Source of the DNA: Corynebacterium sp. TAE3-ERU16
Lineage (GTDB): Bacteria > Actinomycetota > Actinomycetes > Mycobacteriales > Mycobacteriaceae
DNA length: 64,000 bases
Direction: 5' to 3'
NCBI RefSeq assembly: GCF_019209935.1
Contig: NZ_JAHUTN010000004.1
Location: forward strand, 186,001-250,000
Shown: in pieces, positions 9,971 to 19,140 of the stretch
Layout: every line of letters starts with the position of its first letter
How positions within the stretch are numbered: position 1 is the stretch's first letter
Program-made: the position numbers and the translations under genes
Notes under the pieces: model-generated
The model's database searches: none
The model's input: the letters and a program-made list of their open reading frames with translations, nothing else
Told to the model about the DNA's origin: nothing

Positions 9971-11068
9971 GTGAGCCTTACTCTTGGAATCGTCGGACTG
10001 CCCAACGTCGGCAAGTCAACCCTGTTCAACGCGCTGACCCGCAACGATGTGCTGGCGGCGAACTACCCGTTCGCCACCATCGAGCCCAACGTCGGGCTGG
10101 TCGAACTGCCGGACGCGCGCCTGAAGCGTCTCGCGGAGATCTTCGGGTCCGAGCGCATCCTGCCCGCGACCGTGTCCTTCGTCGACATCGCGGGCATCGT
10201 CAAGGGTGCCTCCCAGGGTGAGGGCATGGGCAACAAGTTCCTCGCCAACATCCGCGAATCCGACGCCATATGCCAGGTCGTCCGGGTCTTCAACGATGAC
10301 GACGTCATCCACGTCGACGGACGCGTCGACCCCGTCAGCGACATGGCCGTCATCGAGTCCGAACTCATCCTCGCGGACCTCGAGACCATCGAGAAGGCAA
10401 TCCCGCGCCTGGAGAAGGAGGCACGCAAGGACAAGGCCAAGGCCGCCGAGGTCGAGGCCGTCAAGAAGGCGCAGACGATCCTCGAGGACGACCGCACCCT
10501 GTTCAAGGCCAAGGACGAGATCGACCTCGGAACGCTGCGCGAACTCCACCTGCTCACCGCGAAGCCGTTCCTCTACGTATTCAACGCCGACGAGACGGTC
10601 CTCACCGACGAGGACCGCAAGCGGGAACTCCGCGCCCTGGTCGCACCCGCCGACTGCGTGTTCCTCGACGCCAAGACCGAGACCGAGCTCCTCGAACTCG
10701 ACGAGGAGGAGGCCGCCGAGCTCCTCGAATCCGTCGGTCAGCACGAGCCGGGCCTGCACTCCCTCGCCCGCGCCGGTTTCGACACCCTCGGCCTGCAGAC
10801 CTACCTCACCGCAGGCCCCAAGGAATCCCGGGCCTGGACGATCCACAAGGGCGACACCGCCCCCCAGGCCGCCGGCGTGATCCACTCCGACTTCGAACGC
10901 GGCTTCATCAAGGCCGAGATCGTCGCCTTCACCGACCTCGACGAAGCCGGCTCCATGGCGGAGGCCAAGGCCAGAGGCAAGGTCCGCCAGGAGGGCAAGG
11001 ACTACGTCATGGCCGACGGCGACGTGGTGGAGTTCCGTACAGGGATTCCGTCTGGGAGCAAGAAGTGA
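9971..11068 (+). CDS. ychF: Ribosome-binding ATPase YchF
   Basis: 365 residues from the GTG at 9971; upstream in-frame codons are not family-like. P-loop GLPNVGKST is at about residue 8. The G4-equivalent YVFNADE replaces NKxD, the hallmark of YchF/Ola1 proteins that prefer ATP over GTP. A coiled-coil insert (about 130-165) and C-terminal TGS domain (about 280-365, ending in VEFRTGIPSG) are present. It binds the ribosome and affects stress responses. It is the last core gene before the restriction locus. Confidence 0.95.
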   Translation: MSLTLGIVGLPNVGKSTLFNALTRNDVLAANYPFATIEPNVGLVELPDARLKRLAEIFGSERILPATVSFVDIAGIVKGASQGEGMGNKFLANIRESDAICQVVRVFNDDDVIHVDGRVDPVSDMAVIESELILADLETIEKAIPRLEKEARKDKAKAAEVEAVKKAQTILEDDRTLFKAKDEIDLGTLRELHLLTAKPFLYVFNADETVLTDEDRKRELRALVAPADCVFLDAKTETELLELDEEEAAELLESVGQHEPGLHSLARAGFDTLGLQTYLTAGPKESRAWTIHKGDTAPQAAGVIHSDFERGFIKAEIVAFTDLDEAGSMAEAKARGKVRQEGKDYVMADGDVVEFRTGIPSGSKK

Positions 11069-11165
11069 GACCGACTCACACAGAGCCGAGGAAGTGGTCT
11101 GAATGGCGAGAGATTATACTCGGTGATCGTAGCAGTAGATGCCAAGTGAGAGTAGGGGTTAAACA
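11069..11165. other. Junction between core chromosome and restriction locus
   Basis: 97 bases after ychF in which base composition changes from GC-rich to AT-richer DNA. No hairpin terminator or clear repeat is seen. A purine-rich GAGAGTAGGGG precedes the mod start codon. Confidence 0.4.
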
Positions 11166-13097
11166 ATGACGTTCCTGCAAGAACTAGAAACCGTGCTCAA
11201 GAGTGATGAGCGTTTCATTTCTCAAGATGGTCAGTTGCTTAAACCGCGTGTGCGGGACGCTGTTAACCAGTTCGATACCAATCTTATTCGCAGCCTCGTG
11301 GCCTCCCCCATTCTCAAGAGACATTTTTTCAAAGATGTCGATGGCATCACCATCTTCGATCAAGAGAAATTCATGTGGGTCGTCAGCTCTAAAGAATTTC
11401 TACCCGACAGCTACACGAGCTACCGCAACAAGATCGGCCTCTCAGCCAACGACCGCGACCTCATTACCTCGTCAAACGAAGTAACCCTGGTATGGCCATA
11501 CAAAGACTGTGTGCTCGAAGGTGGTCAAGCCAAAGAAGACGAAAAACGCCAAGAGATTTTCTATAACGAAACCCTTGCGCCCGACGAAGTAGGTAGACTC
11601 CTAGCGCCCAAAGCCTTCTGCAACGCCACCCGATACACGGCAGAAGGGAGAGAACAGGTAACGGAATTCGATGAGCACGAAAACCTTCTCATCAAAGGAA
11701 ATAACCTTCTTGCTCTTAGTTCGCTTCTGGAACGGTACGAAGGGCAAGTGAAATGCATTTACATCGACCCTCCGTACAACACCGGTTCCGATGGTTTCGC
11801 TTATAACGATCGATTTAATCACTCAACTTGGTTGACGTTCATGCGTAGCAGGCTCGCACTCGCAAAGCGACTATTGAGCGTTGATGGGGTGATCTTTGTT
11901 CAGTGTGATGATAATGAGATGCCGTATCTAAAAGTCCTTATGGACGAATTGTTTGGTGCTGGTAACTTCATACAGATCGTGGAAATACGTATGAATGAGG
12001 GGGCCGCTAACGAGGCGCAGAACCCGTTTATGCCAAAGAACTGCGAGTACGGCATCTTCTTTGCCCGTAACCGTAAACTACGCAAATACAGACCTCTCTT
12101 TTTGCCTTCTGCTGAGTATGACACAGCGTACAACCAAATCATTCTGAACTTTGATGCGGAGTCAGTTCCTTCGAGCTGGGAAGTGATGTCCCTGAAGGCG
12201 CACATGAAGGAGCGCGGTATTGCTCCCGAAGAACGGATTAAATTCGTTGTCGAAAACGCTTATAGAATATTTCAGACAATCTCTCCGAAAGGAGCGGGGA
12301 GGGGCCTGCGGGAAGCGATGGCGCGTTCTGCAGAAAGCAATTCTTGGGATGTATACCGCCGCGAAACTCTTGATGACATTCTCACGTACCGCGGTCGAAT
12401 GGTTCGTTTTTACGAAAAAAACATAAAACTCTTGAATGGTAAACGCGTCATAGTCAAAGAAATTGGTTCGCTATGGACGGATATCAAGACTACGGGAATT
12501 TCTTCAGAGGGGGGCGTGAAGCTTAAGAACGGCAAGAAGCCAGAGCGTCTGATTGAAAGAGTGCTCGAAATGAGTTCTGACCCCGGCGATCTGGTCCTAG
12601 ATTTTCATCTTGGATCTGGCACGACTGCTGCGGTAGCACATAAAATAGGCCGCCGATACATAGGCGTCGAGCAGATGGAGTATATAGAGAGCCTCGCTCT
12701 ATCCAGATTGAAGAACGTAATTGACGGTGATGCTAGTGGTATTTCTAGGGCCGTTCAGTGGCGGGGCGGCGGCTCGTTTGTATATGTAGAACTCGCTGAA
12801 CAAGGTGAAGCGTTATTGGGCGCTCTTCAGAGGGCGTCAACCACTAGCGAAGTCCAGGGCGTGCTACACCTTGCGACCCAGCGCGGACTCCTACGCCCTT
12901 CGGTTCTTCCCGGGGAGCTGACGGAGATGGATAATGAGTTCGTGAATCTGACTTTGGATGAACAGAAGAGGGTTGTCGCCGAGCTAGTCGACAAGAACCG
13001 TCTTTATGTCAATGCGTCTGATGTGGACGATGAAGATCTTGGTCTCTCAGAATATGACATAGCCTTCACCAAGTCCTTCTACGAGAAGGGCGAATGA
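11166..13097 (+). CDS. mod: Type III restriction-modification methyltransferase (Mod)
   Basis: 643 residues. The adenine-methyltransferase catalytic motif IV DPPYNT is at about residue 201, followed by VQCDDNE; the SAM-binding motif I (DFHLGSGTTAAVAHKIG) lies near the C-terminus at about residue 479, the order of the beta class used by type III Mod proteins. The long region between them (about 270-440) is the likely target-recognition part. It modifies adenine on one strand of an asymmetric site and guides the Res subunit. It overlaps res by 4 bases (ATGA). Codon use is AT-richer than in flanking core genes, a sign of transfer. Confidence 0.92.
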   Translation: MTFLQELETVLKSDERFISQDGQLLKPRVRDAVNQFDTNLIRSLVASPILKRHFFKDVDGITIFDQEKFMWVVSSKEFLPDSYTSYRNKIGLSANDRDLITSSNEVTLVWPYKDCVLEGGQAKEDEKRQEIFYNETLAPDEVGRLLAPKAFCNATRYTAEGREQVTEFDEHENLLIKGNNLLALSSLLERYEGQVKCIYIDPPYNTGSDGFAYNDRFNHSTWLTFMRSRLALAKRLLSVDGVIFVQCDDNEMPYLKVLMDELFGAGNFIQIVEIRMNEGAANEAQNPFMPKNCEYGIFFARNRKLRKYRPLFLPSAEYDTAYNQIILNFDAESVPSSWEVMSLKAHMKERGIAPEERIKFVVENAYRIFQTISPKGAGRGLREAMARSAESNSWDVYRRETLDDILTYRGRMVRFYEKNIKLLNGKRVIVKEIGSLWTDIKTTGISSEGGVKLKNGKKPERLIERVLEMSSDPGDLVLDFHLGSGTTAAVAHKIGRRYIGVEQMEYIESLALSRLKNVIDGDASGISRAVQWRGGGSFVYVELAEQGEALLGALQRASTTSEVQGVLHLATQRGLLRPSVLPGELTEMDNEFVNLTLDEQKRVVAELVDKNRLYVNASDVDDEDLGLSEYDIAFTKSFYEKGE

Positions 13098-15733
13098 TGA
13101 GCACTTCATCTAGCCAGGATTTGTTTCTGTTTCAGCAGCTTGATCAGTTTTACAACTTCGGGTCAAAGCGTGAGCTCCCACCTCACATCGCAAGGAATTT
13201 CGCTCCACACATTGAACTGCGTGAGTACCAGGAGCATGCGTTTTCAAACACCCTCGAGTACTTGAGTAACGACAAGTTGTCGAAGAACCGGCAGACGCAT
13301 CTTCTGTATCATATGGCAACAGGTTCGGGTAAGACTGTGATGATGGCTGGCCTTATCCTGCACTATTATTCGCTTGGCTACCGTAACTTCCTCTTTTTTG
13401 TGAACCAGACGAACATCATCGAGAAGACCAAAGCCAACTTCTTGGACTCGACGTCAGCGAAGTATCTTTTCGCGGAGTCAATCGAGATCGATGGTATGCG
13501 GGTTCCCATCAACGAGGTGAGCAACTTTGCTGCTGCCGATCCGAATGCGATCAACCTCTGCTTCTCGACGACGCAAAAGCTACACATAGATTTCCTCGAG
13601 CCGAAGGAAAACGCGCTCACCAGCGACGACTTCGAGGATGCACCCGTGGTGATGATTTCTGACGAGTCACACCACGTGAACACGCGAACCAAGAGGGCAA
13701 CGAAAGCTGAGGACGAGGAAGACCGCTCGTGGGAGTACACGGTCAGCTCAGCCTTTTTGGGCAACCGGGACAATGTGCTGCTGGAGTTCACGGCGACTGT
13801 CGATCTGCGCGATCGCAACATCCTTCGGAAGTACAAGGACAAGATCGTCTTTGACTACCCACTGGCGCGTTTCCGCGAGTCGGGGTTCACGAAGGACTTC
13901 CAGAACTTCCAGTCCGTCCTCGACCCGTGGGGTCGAACGCTGCAAGCACTGATCGTGTCTGAATACCGCCGTGCGTTGTTCGCTGACGGCGGTGTCTACT
14001 CGAAGCCCGTTGTGCTGTTGAAGTCGCAGCGGATCGATGATTCAAAAGCGGTCTACGATGAGTTCTTCCAGCGACTCCAACGGCTTACTGAGAACGAAAT
14101 CCTGGACATGGCCACCGACGGTCTCATGAAACAAGCGATTGGCTACTTCCAGGAGAAGGATCCTAGCCTGCGCTCCCTGCGCTCAAGCATCCAGCAGGGG
14201 TTCGCGGAAGAGAACGCCATCATCATGAACGGTTCGACCGACAACTCTACTGAGAAGCAGCTGGCGGTGAACTCGCTCGAAGATCACTCCAACCCGTATC
14301 GGATTATCTTCACGGTGGACATGCTCAACGAGGGCTGGGACGTGCTCAACCTGTACGACATCGTCCGCCTGTACGAGACACGTCAGGGAGGCAAAGCTGG
14401 CAAGCCCGGTGCGTACACGATCAAGGAGGCGCAGCTGATTGGGCGCGGAGCCCGCTACTTCCCGTTCTTGCTCGACAACGAGTCCGTGGACCGCGATCAA
14501 GAAGACATGTTCGTCCGCAAGTACGATCACGACCTTGACAGCCCGAGCCGGCTCCTTGAAACCCTGCTCTACCATTCCAAGCAGGACTCGAAGTACATCA
14601 CCGAGCTGCGCCTCGCACTGCGCGAAACGGGTTTGCTGCCCGATGAAGTCACCGAAGTCACCTACGAACTCAAACCGTCGTTCAGGCAGACGGACTTCTA
14701 CCACAAAGCGATGGTGTTCAGTAACCGCCGCGAGGAAGTCTCCCGCCACGAGGTCACTCAGCTGGATAACCGGGTGAAGTCGGCGATCTACCAGCTTGAT
14801 GTCCGCCACGCGCCCTCACGGCTCGTGAGCCTCTTTGAAACAGACACTGGGCAAACAGAAGCGCCCAAGAGCCCGAAGGTTCATACGATCCGCCGAAAGA
14901 TCAACGAGATGCCGTTGAATGTGGTCTTGGGATCGTTGGCGTGTTACGACGCACTGCGCTTCGAGGCGCTCAAGCACTATTTCCCTCATCTGGAATCGAC
15001 CCGCAAGTTCGTTACATCTAGCGATTATCTTGGTGAAACTGAGATCACCTTCCAAAGCGACACCGAAGACCTCACTGCGGCCGATCTGCGGGCAGGCTTA
15101 GACAAGGTGTTCCGAGCCGTCGCCAGCTACCTGGCAGGTATCAAGGCCACCTACAGAGGTGCGCACCAGTTCGAAGCCACACGGTTGAATGAGGTGCTCC
15201 GAAACAAGCGCCTACAGATCGCGAACCCGGTCGAAGGCGGGATCGGCACCAGCCAAACCAACGATCCCGAGTCCAGCCGCCGCATCGACCTCGAAAACGC
15301 AGACTGGTACGTCTACAACGACAACTACGGCACCAGCGAAGAAAAGTCCTTCGTCAAGTACTTCTCGACCGTCGTCGACGACCTCAAGAAGCAGTATGAC
15401 GAGGTCTTCCTGGTGCGCAACGAACGGCTGGCGCCGTTGGCCATCTACTCGTTCGCAACCGGAGAGAGATTCGAGCCGGACTACCTACTATTCCTGCGAA
15501 AAGGGGGGCAGCCCTATAAGCAGGAACAGATCTACGTGGAACCGAAGGGAACGCACCTACTCGAAACCGACAAGTGGAAGGAAGAGTTCCTCCTCGCGCT
15601 CAGGGAGAACGCGGTCCCTCACACAAATTATGTGGACAATACGGAGTATCGGATAACTGGGCTTCCGTTCTATAACTCGGACATTCGTATGGGTGACTTT
15701 CGACTGGCTTTGCAAGCGGCAGTCGAGGACTAG
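13094..15733 (+). CDS. res: Type III restriction endonuclease subunit (Res)
   Basis: 879 residues. The SF2 helicase part has Walker A MATGSGKTVMM at about residue 75, a DEAH-like DESHH at about 191, FTATVD at about 233, and a C-terminal helicase lobe with DMLNEGWDV and LIGRGAR. The nuclease is C-terminal with the PD-(D/E)xK pattern FEPDY ... YVEPKG at about 793-816. It acts with Mod in ATP-dependent cleavage between two inversely oriented sites. It appears intact. Base composition rises through this gene. Confidence 0.92.
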   Translation: MMSTSSSQDLFLFQQLDQFYNFGSKRELPPHIARNFAPHIELREYQEHAFSNTLEYLSNDKLSKNRQTHLLYHMATGSGKTVMMAGLILHYYSLGYRNFLFFVNQTNIIEKTKANFLDSTSAKYLFAESIEIDGMRVPINEVSNFAAADPNAINLCFSTTQKLHIDFLEPKENALTSDDFEDAPVVMISDESHHVNTRTKRATKAEDEEDRSWEYTVSSAFLGNRDNVLLEFTATVDLRDRNILRKYKDKIVFDYPLARFRESGFTKDFQNFQSVLDPWGRTLQALIVSEYRRALFADGGVYSKPVVLLKSQRIDDSKAVYDEFFQRLQRLTENEILDMATDGLMKQAIGYFQEKDPSLRSLRSSIQQGFAEENAIIMNGSTDNSTEKQLAVNSLEDHSNPYRIIFTVDMLNEGWDVLNLYDIVRLYETRQGGKAGKPGAYTIKEAQLIGRGARYFPFLLDNESVDRDQEDMFVRKYDHDLDSPSRLLETLLYHSKQDSKYITELRLALRETGLLPDEVTEVTYELKPSFRQTDFYHKAMVFSNRREEVSRHEVTQLDNRVKSAIYQLDVRHAPSRLVSLFETDTGQTEAPKSPKVHTIRRKINEMPLNVVLGSLACYDALRFEALKHYFPHLESTRKFVTSSDYLGETEITFQSDTEDLTAADLRAGLDKVFRAVASYLAGIKATYRGAHQFEATRLNEVLRNKRLQIANPVEGGIGTSQTNDPESSRRIDLENADWYVYNDNYGTSEEKSFVKYFSTVVDDLKKQYDEVFLVRNERLAPLAIYSFATGERFEPDYLLFLRKGGQPYKQEQIYVEPKGTHLLETDKWKEEFLLALRENAVPHTNYVDNTEYRITGLPFYNSDIRMGDFRLALQAAVED

Positions 15734-15760
15734 CCTTAATGTAGCAATGCGCGGAGTTGA

Positions 15761-16006
15761 GGGAGGGCCACGAGCCCAGACTTCATGTATCTGCTTAAGC
15801 GCGACGATGGCGGCTCCCGCGTAACCACCTCATCGAAACCAAGGACGTCAAGAAGCGCTCCGGCGTGCGAGAGAGCGAGAAACTCAGGACGACGGTGCTT
15901 CAGGTCGATGAGGTCGGAGGGTATTGAAGTGACGTTCCGTGAGCAGGTTCAGCAGGTTCAGCGGGATGACATCGCGGCGTTGATCAAGCGGGTCTTGGCC
16001 GGCTGA
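15761..16006 (+). pseudogene. Decayed C-terminal fragment of a second type III Res protein
   Basis: Three pieces of one protein are spread over two frames. TSPDFMYLLKRDDGGSRV is read from 15770. LIETKDVKKRSGVRESEKLR is read in the next frame from 15829. RSEGIEVTFREQV and DDIAALIKRVLAG are read back in the first frame and end at a proper stop at 16006. PDFMY ... ETKD is the nuclease motif of EcoP15I-like Res subunits and differs from the intact res upstream, so this is not its duplicated end. Two frameshifts and the missing N-terminal part mark it as dead. Confidence 0.7.
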
Positions 16007-16078
16007 TCGGTCGGCCTGGGAATGTTCGCGCGTAAAGCGAAGGTTGTCTCACGTGGCGTATCAAGCCGTGGACCCTGT

Positions 16079-16504
16079 CTAGATAGTTGGGGCACTCGTG
16101 GCTTGGTCGGGGGTCCAGCTCGAGTTCGAGTTTTCTGCCGCGATCCCTTTCGCTCGGCGGTAGAGGGCGCCCGCGTATGTGTCGACCGTTGCCGTCCATG
16201 CACGCTGGATGATGTCGCTGACATCCGCAGTCTCGCCGCCCTCCGGCATCGTATACGTCAAGACGCGCTTGAAGTCATGGCCGGCGTTGATGTTCGTATC
16301 GATGTTAGGCAGCCGACCATCGAGTTGAAGAGTGTTGAGTAGTTTCATGAATTCGGGATCAATCCACATCTCGCACAGTGACGCTGACTCTGTGAACCGG
16401 GCACGGCCGGTCTCGGAAAATTCCTGAACGAGCGTCTTAAGCTCGGGGTGGACTCGGTTTGCGTGCTCGGCAAGGTCGGGGAAGCTGAGGGTCAGCTGCG
16501 GCAT
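16079..16504 (-). CDS. Hypothetical protein next to the integrase
   Basis: 141 residues from the ATG at 16504, which has CAGGAG 6 bases upstream; a longer start at 16588 is possible. The protein is soluble, begins MPQLTLSFPDLAEHANRVHP, has no signal peptide or membrane segment, and I do not recognise it. It is divergent from the integrase across 118 bases, the usual place for recombination-directionality or regulatory genes, but no DNA-binding motif is evident. Confidence 0.6.
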   Translation of the reverse strand: MPQLTLSFPDLAEHANRVHPELKTLVQEFSETGRARFTESASLCEMWIDPEFMKLLNTLQLDGRLPNIDTNINAGHDFKRVLTYTMPEGGETADVSDIIQRAWTATVDTYAGALYRRAKGIAAENSNSSWTPDQATSAPTI

Positions 16505-16622
16505 GGCCGTCTCCTGGGGTGCCTTGTGCGTTTGGTTAGATGGCTCAACTCTATCACTATGCACACTGATGGTGATATTATCAGTCATGGACGGCGCTTA
16601 CGTCAGAGGCTAGTCTGGGTAC
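16505..16622. promoter_or_regulatory. Divergent promoter region upstream of integrase, candidate attachment site
   Basis: Contains an inverted repeat ACTGAT-N9-ATCAGT (16565-16585) and a -10-like TAGTCT at 16611-16616 that ends six bases before the integrase ATG, which suggests leaderless transcription. Attachment sites of large serine recombinases usually lie next to the gene, so attL may be here; the exact core cannot be read. Confidence 0.4.
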
Positions 16623-18182
16623 ATGAACGAGCGCTCCACTTCACACCGCAAAGCAGCGATCTACCTTCGCATCAGTCAGGACCGCGAGATGGACGGGCTC
16701 GCCATCGACCGTCAGCGCGAGGACTGCGAGAACCTCGCCCGGTTCCGGCGCTGGGACGTCATCGAGACCTACGTGGACCAGTCCAAGAGCGCCACCGACC
16801 GGACCGCGATCCGCCCGGACTACGACCGCATGGTCGCCGACTACCAGTACGGTCGGTTCGACGCGATCATCTGCTACGACCTTGACAGGCTCACCAGGCA
16901 GCCCCGGCAGTTGGAGGACTGGATCGATGCTGCTGAGTTGCGAGGCCTTGCCCTCGTCACGGCCAACGGAGACGCGGACCTCTCCACCGACGGCGGCCGA
17001 ATGTACGCCCGCATCAAGGCCGCCGTCGCACGAGCTGAGATGGAGCGCAAGAGCGCCCGTCAGTCCGCAGCCCAGCGTCAGCGCGCCATGCAGGGGCGTG
17101 CTCCGAAGGGCATGCGCCCACTCGGCTACGCCGTAGACGGCGAAGTGATCCCCCACGAGGCTGAGGCCGTGAGGGCGATCTACGACCTGTTCACGAGGAT
17201 CGAGCACCCCGAGTCGCTGCGATCGCTCGCCCGGGCTCTCAGTGGCACCGAGCAGATCGATGGGATCACACCACTTCCCAAGCACACGCACACCGTGAGC
17301 GTCGAGCGCGCCACCGCCCGCGCGCAGCAGGGCCTCGAACCTAGGCCGATCGTCGAGGACGGTCCGTGGTCTCCCTCGACCGTGCTGGGCATCCTGCGGA
17401 ATCCGCGCTACGCCGCGCTGAGCACGTACACACCGAAGTTCGCTCAGGCGGACGGGAAGCGCCGCCGGATGTGGAAGGCACAGATCCTTCGTGACGACGC
17501 CGGAGAGCCTATCCGGGGGCAGTGGGAACCAATCGTCGACGATGAGACATGGTGGAAGGCGCAGCAGGTCCTCGACGACACCGAGCGCGTCACGAACACG
17601 TCTGGCTCCACGAAGCGAAAGCACCTCGGCAGCGGACTGTATCGCTGTGGTTATGTCCTCGACGAAAAGACCGGCGAGACCTGCGGAAAGAAGGTGACCG
17701 GGGCACCGCGCGGGTACAAGTGCGCGGGGCACATCGTGCGCTCGGGCGCCGCCATCGATGACTTCGTCACGAAGGTCATGGCCAAGCGTCTCGCGCGCAA
17801 GGACGCGACCGCAATGGTTGAGGCGCCGGATGGTGGAGCGCACGCCGCAGGCCTCGACGCCGCCATCAGTGACCAGCGGGCGCGGATCCTCCGCGCCGAG
17901 GCCGACTACGACGCCGAGATCATCGAAGCGCGCGACCTCAAGCGCGTCCGCGACGGAGCCGAGGCGCGCATCCAGGAGCTGGAAGCCGAGAAGCTCATGC
18001 GTGGCCGTTCTGGCGCCCTGGCCCCGATCCTGGGCGCGGAAGACCCTGCCTCAGCATTCCGGGAAGCGTCACTTGACCTCCGCCGTCAGACCATCGACAC
18101 CCTCGCCACGATCACGCTTCTCCCGCAGCCGCGCGGGCGCAAGGGGTTCAGGACCGAGTCCGTCGTCGTCGACTGGAGGTAG
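16623..18182 (+). CDS. Large serine recombinase / integrase
   Basis: 519 residues. The N-terminal resolvase domain has YLRISQD with catalytic Ser18 and Arg16, and YDLDRLTR at about residue 86. The recombinase domain follows (RAPKGMRPLGY at about 158). A zinc-ribbon-like part with spaced cysteines (YRCGYVLDE, GETCGKK, GYKCAGH) spans about 340-375, then a coiled coil from about 415. This is the architecture of large serine integrases, which insert DNA between short att sites without host factors. Length is in the usual range. Confidence 0.92.
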   Translation: MNERSTSHRKAAIYLRISQDREMDGLAIDRQREDCENLARFRRWDVIETYVDQSKSATDRTAIRPDYDRMVADYQYGRFDAIICYDLDRLTRQPRQLEDWIDAAELRGLALVTANGDADLSTDGGRMYARIKAAVARAEMERKSARQSAAQRQRAMQGRAPKGMRPLGYAVDGEVIPHEAEAVRAIYDLFTRIEHPESLRSLARALSGTEQIDGITPLPKHTHTVSVERATARAQQGLEPRPIVEDGPWSPSTVLGILRNPRYAALSTYTPKFAQADGKRRRMWKAQILRDDAGEPIRGQWEPIVDDETWWKAQQVLDDTERVTNTSGSTKRKHLGSGLYRCGYVLDEKTGETCGKKVTGAPRGYKCAGHIVRSGAAIDDFVTKVMAKRLARKDATAMVEAPDGGAHAAGLDAAISDQRARILRAEADYDAEIIEARDLKRVRDGAEARIQELEAEKLMRGRSGALAPILGAEDPASAFREASLDLRRQTIDTLATITLLPQPRGRKGFRTESVVVDWR

Positions 18183-18319
18183 ACCCCCTCGTTGGGTAGC
18201 CACGCGGAGCGTGGCCGGGAGACCTCTTGAGAGCGGCGACGTGGCGTAAGCGCGTCGATTCACCGAGCACGACTGCCTGTCGCGCCCGCCGCTCTCCTCA
18301 ACCACGGAGGAGACCCGCC

Positions 18320-18874
18320 ATGACCACCCGAACGAACACCGACACCACGCCCCGAGCCTGGATCGGCTGCCTCGCCTGCTACAACAACGCTCGTCTCGTA
18401 GGCGAATGGTTCGACGCCGAGACCGCCGACGAAGTCACCCTTGGTGACGTCCACGGCGGCGCTCATCGCGTGCGCCCTGGATGCGAAGAACTGTGGGTCA
18501 TGGACCACGAGAACATCCCCACCTCGGGCGAGATGAGCCCGTCGGAAGCCGCAGAGTGGGCTCGCGTCCTCCTCGCCGCCCCCGAACACCAGCGCGAGGC
18601 CCTGTGCGCTTGGGTGACCTCCGGTAGCTACGTCGCAGAAGGCACCGGAGACCTGCCGTCGGTTCCCGACTTCGAAGAGCGGTTCTGCGGCACGTGGGGC
18701 AGCTTCCGAGACTACGCCGAGACTCTCGCCGAGGAGATTGGCCTCATCCCGAAGGACGCGCCGGAGGAACTTGCGCGCTACTTCAACTGGGATGCCTGGA
18801 CCCGCGACCTCGAACACGACTACACGGTCGTCCGCGCCGACGCGATCTCCGTGTACGTCTTCAGGGACCTGTGA
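18320..18874 (+). CDS. ArdA-like antirestriction protein
   Basis: 184 residues from the ATG at 18320, which follows GGAGGAGA at good spacing. WIGCLACYNNARLVGEW near the N-terminus, FCGTWGSFRDYAETLAEE in the middle and YFNWDAWTRDL near the end match the ArdA family. The protein is very acidic, as expected of DNA mimics that block type I restriction (and some modification) enzymes when an element enters a new host. The next gene starts 11 bases downstream. Confidence 0.88.
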   Translation: MTTRTNTDTTPRAWIGCLACYNNARLVGEWFDAETADEVTLGDVHGGAHRVRPGCEELWVMDHENIPTSGEMSPSEAAEWARVLLAAPEHQREALCAWVTSGSYVAEGTGDLPSVPDFEERFCGTWGSFRDYAETLAEEIGLIPKDAPEELARYFNWDAWTRDLEHDYTVVRADAISVYVFRDL

Positions 18875-18885
18875 AGGGAACGATC

Positions 18886-19092
18886 ATGAGTGCTGAGTCC
18901 AACGCCTACAGCCACGCCGAATCGTTTCGCTGGTGGGTCGGCAACCCCGAGATGAGCGATGAGGAGGCTCACCTCCATGACCTGCTCGCCCTGCACAAGG
19001 CAACCGTCGAGCTGATTCGCCAGCAGCGCGACCTTCTCGGGTATTACGACACCGATGCCGAACTGTTCGGCGATGACCCCGACGTCGACTGA
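18886..19092 (+). CDS. Small acidic hypothetical protein
   Basis: 68 residues, starts MSAESNAYSHAESFRWWVG, with helical EEAHLHDLLALHKATVELI and a very acidic C-terminus. It lies 11 bases after ardA with GAAGGGA upstream of the ATG and just before a strong terminator, so it belongs to the ardA transcript. I do not recognise a family. Confidence 0.65.
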   Translation: MSAESNAYSHAESFRWWVGNPEMSDEEAHLHDLLALHKATVELIRQQRDLLGYYDTDAELFGDDPDVD

Positions 19093-19098
19093 GTTCAG

Positions 19099-19137
19099 AG
19101 TGCCCGTAGCTTCGGCTACGGGCACTCACTTTTCTTC
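19099..19137. terminator. Bidirectional terminator between ardA operon and mob operon
   Basis: Perfect 12-bp stem (19099-19110 with 19115-19126) closed by a TTCG tetraloop and followed by CACTTTTCTT. It lies between two convergent transcripts and can end both. Confidence 0.85.
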
Positions 19138-19140
19138 CGA

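Noticed and set aside
15785..16006. 73-codon ORF as an intact gene
   Set aside because: Only its ends are Res-like; the middle matches Res in another frame, so it is a frameshifted remnant.
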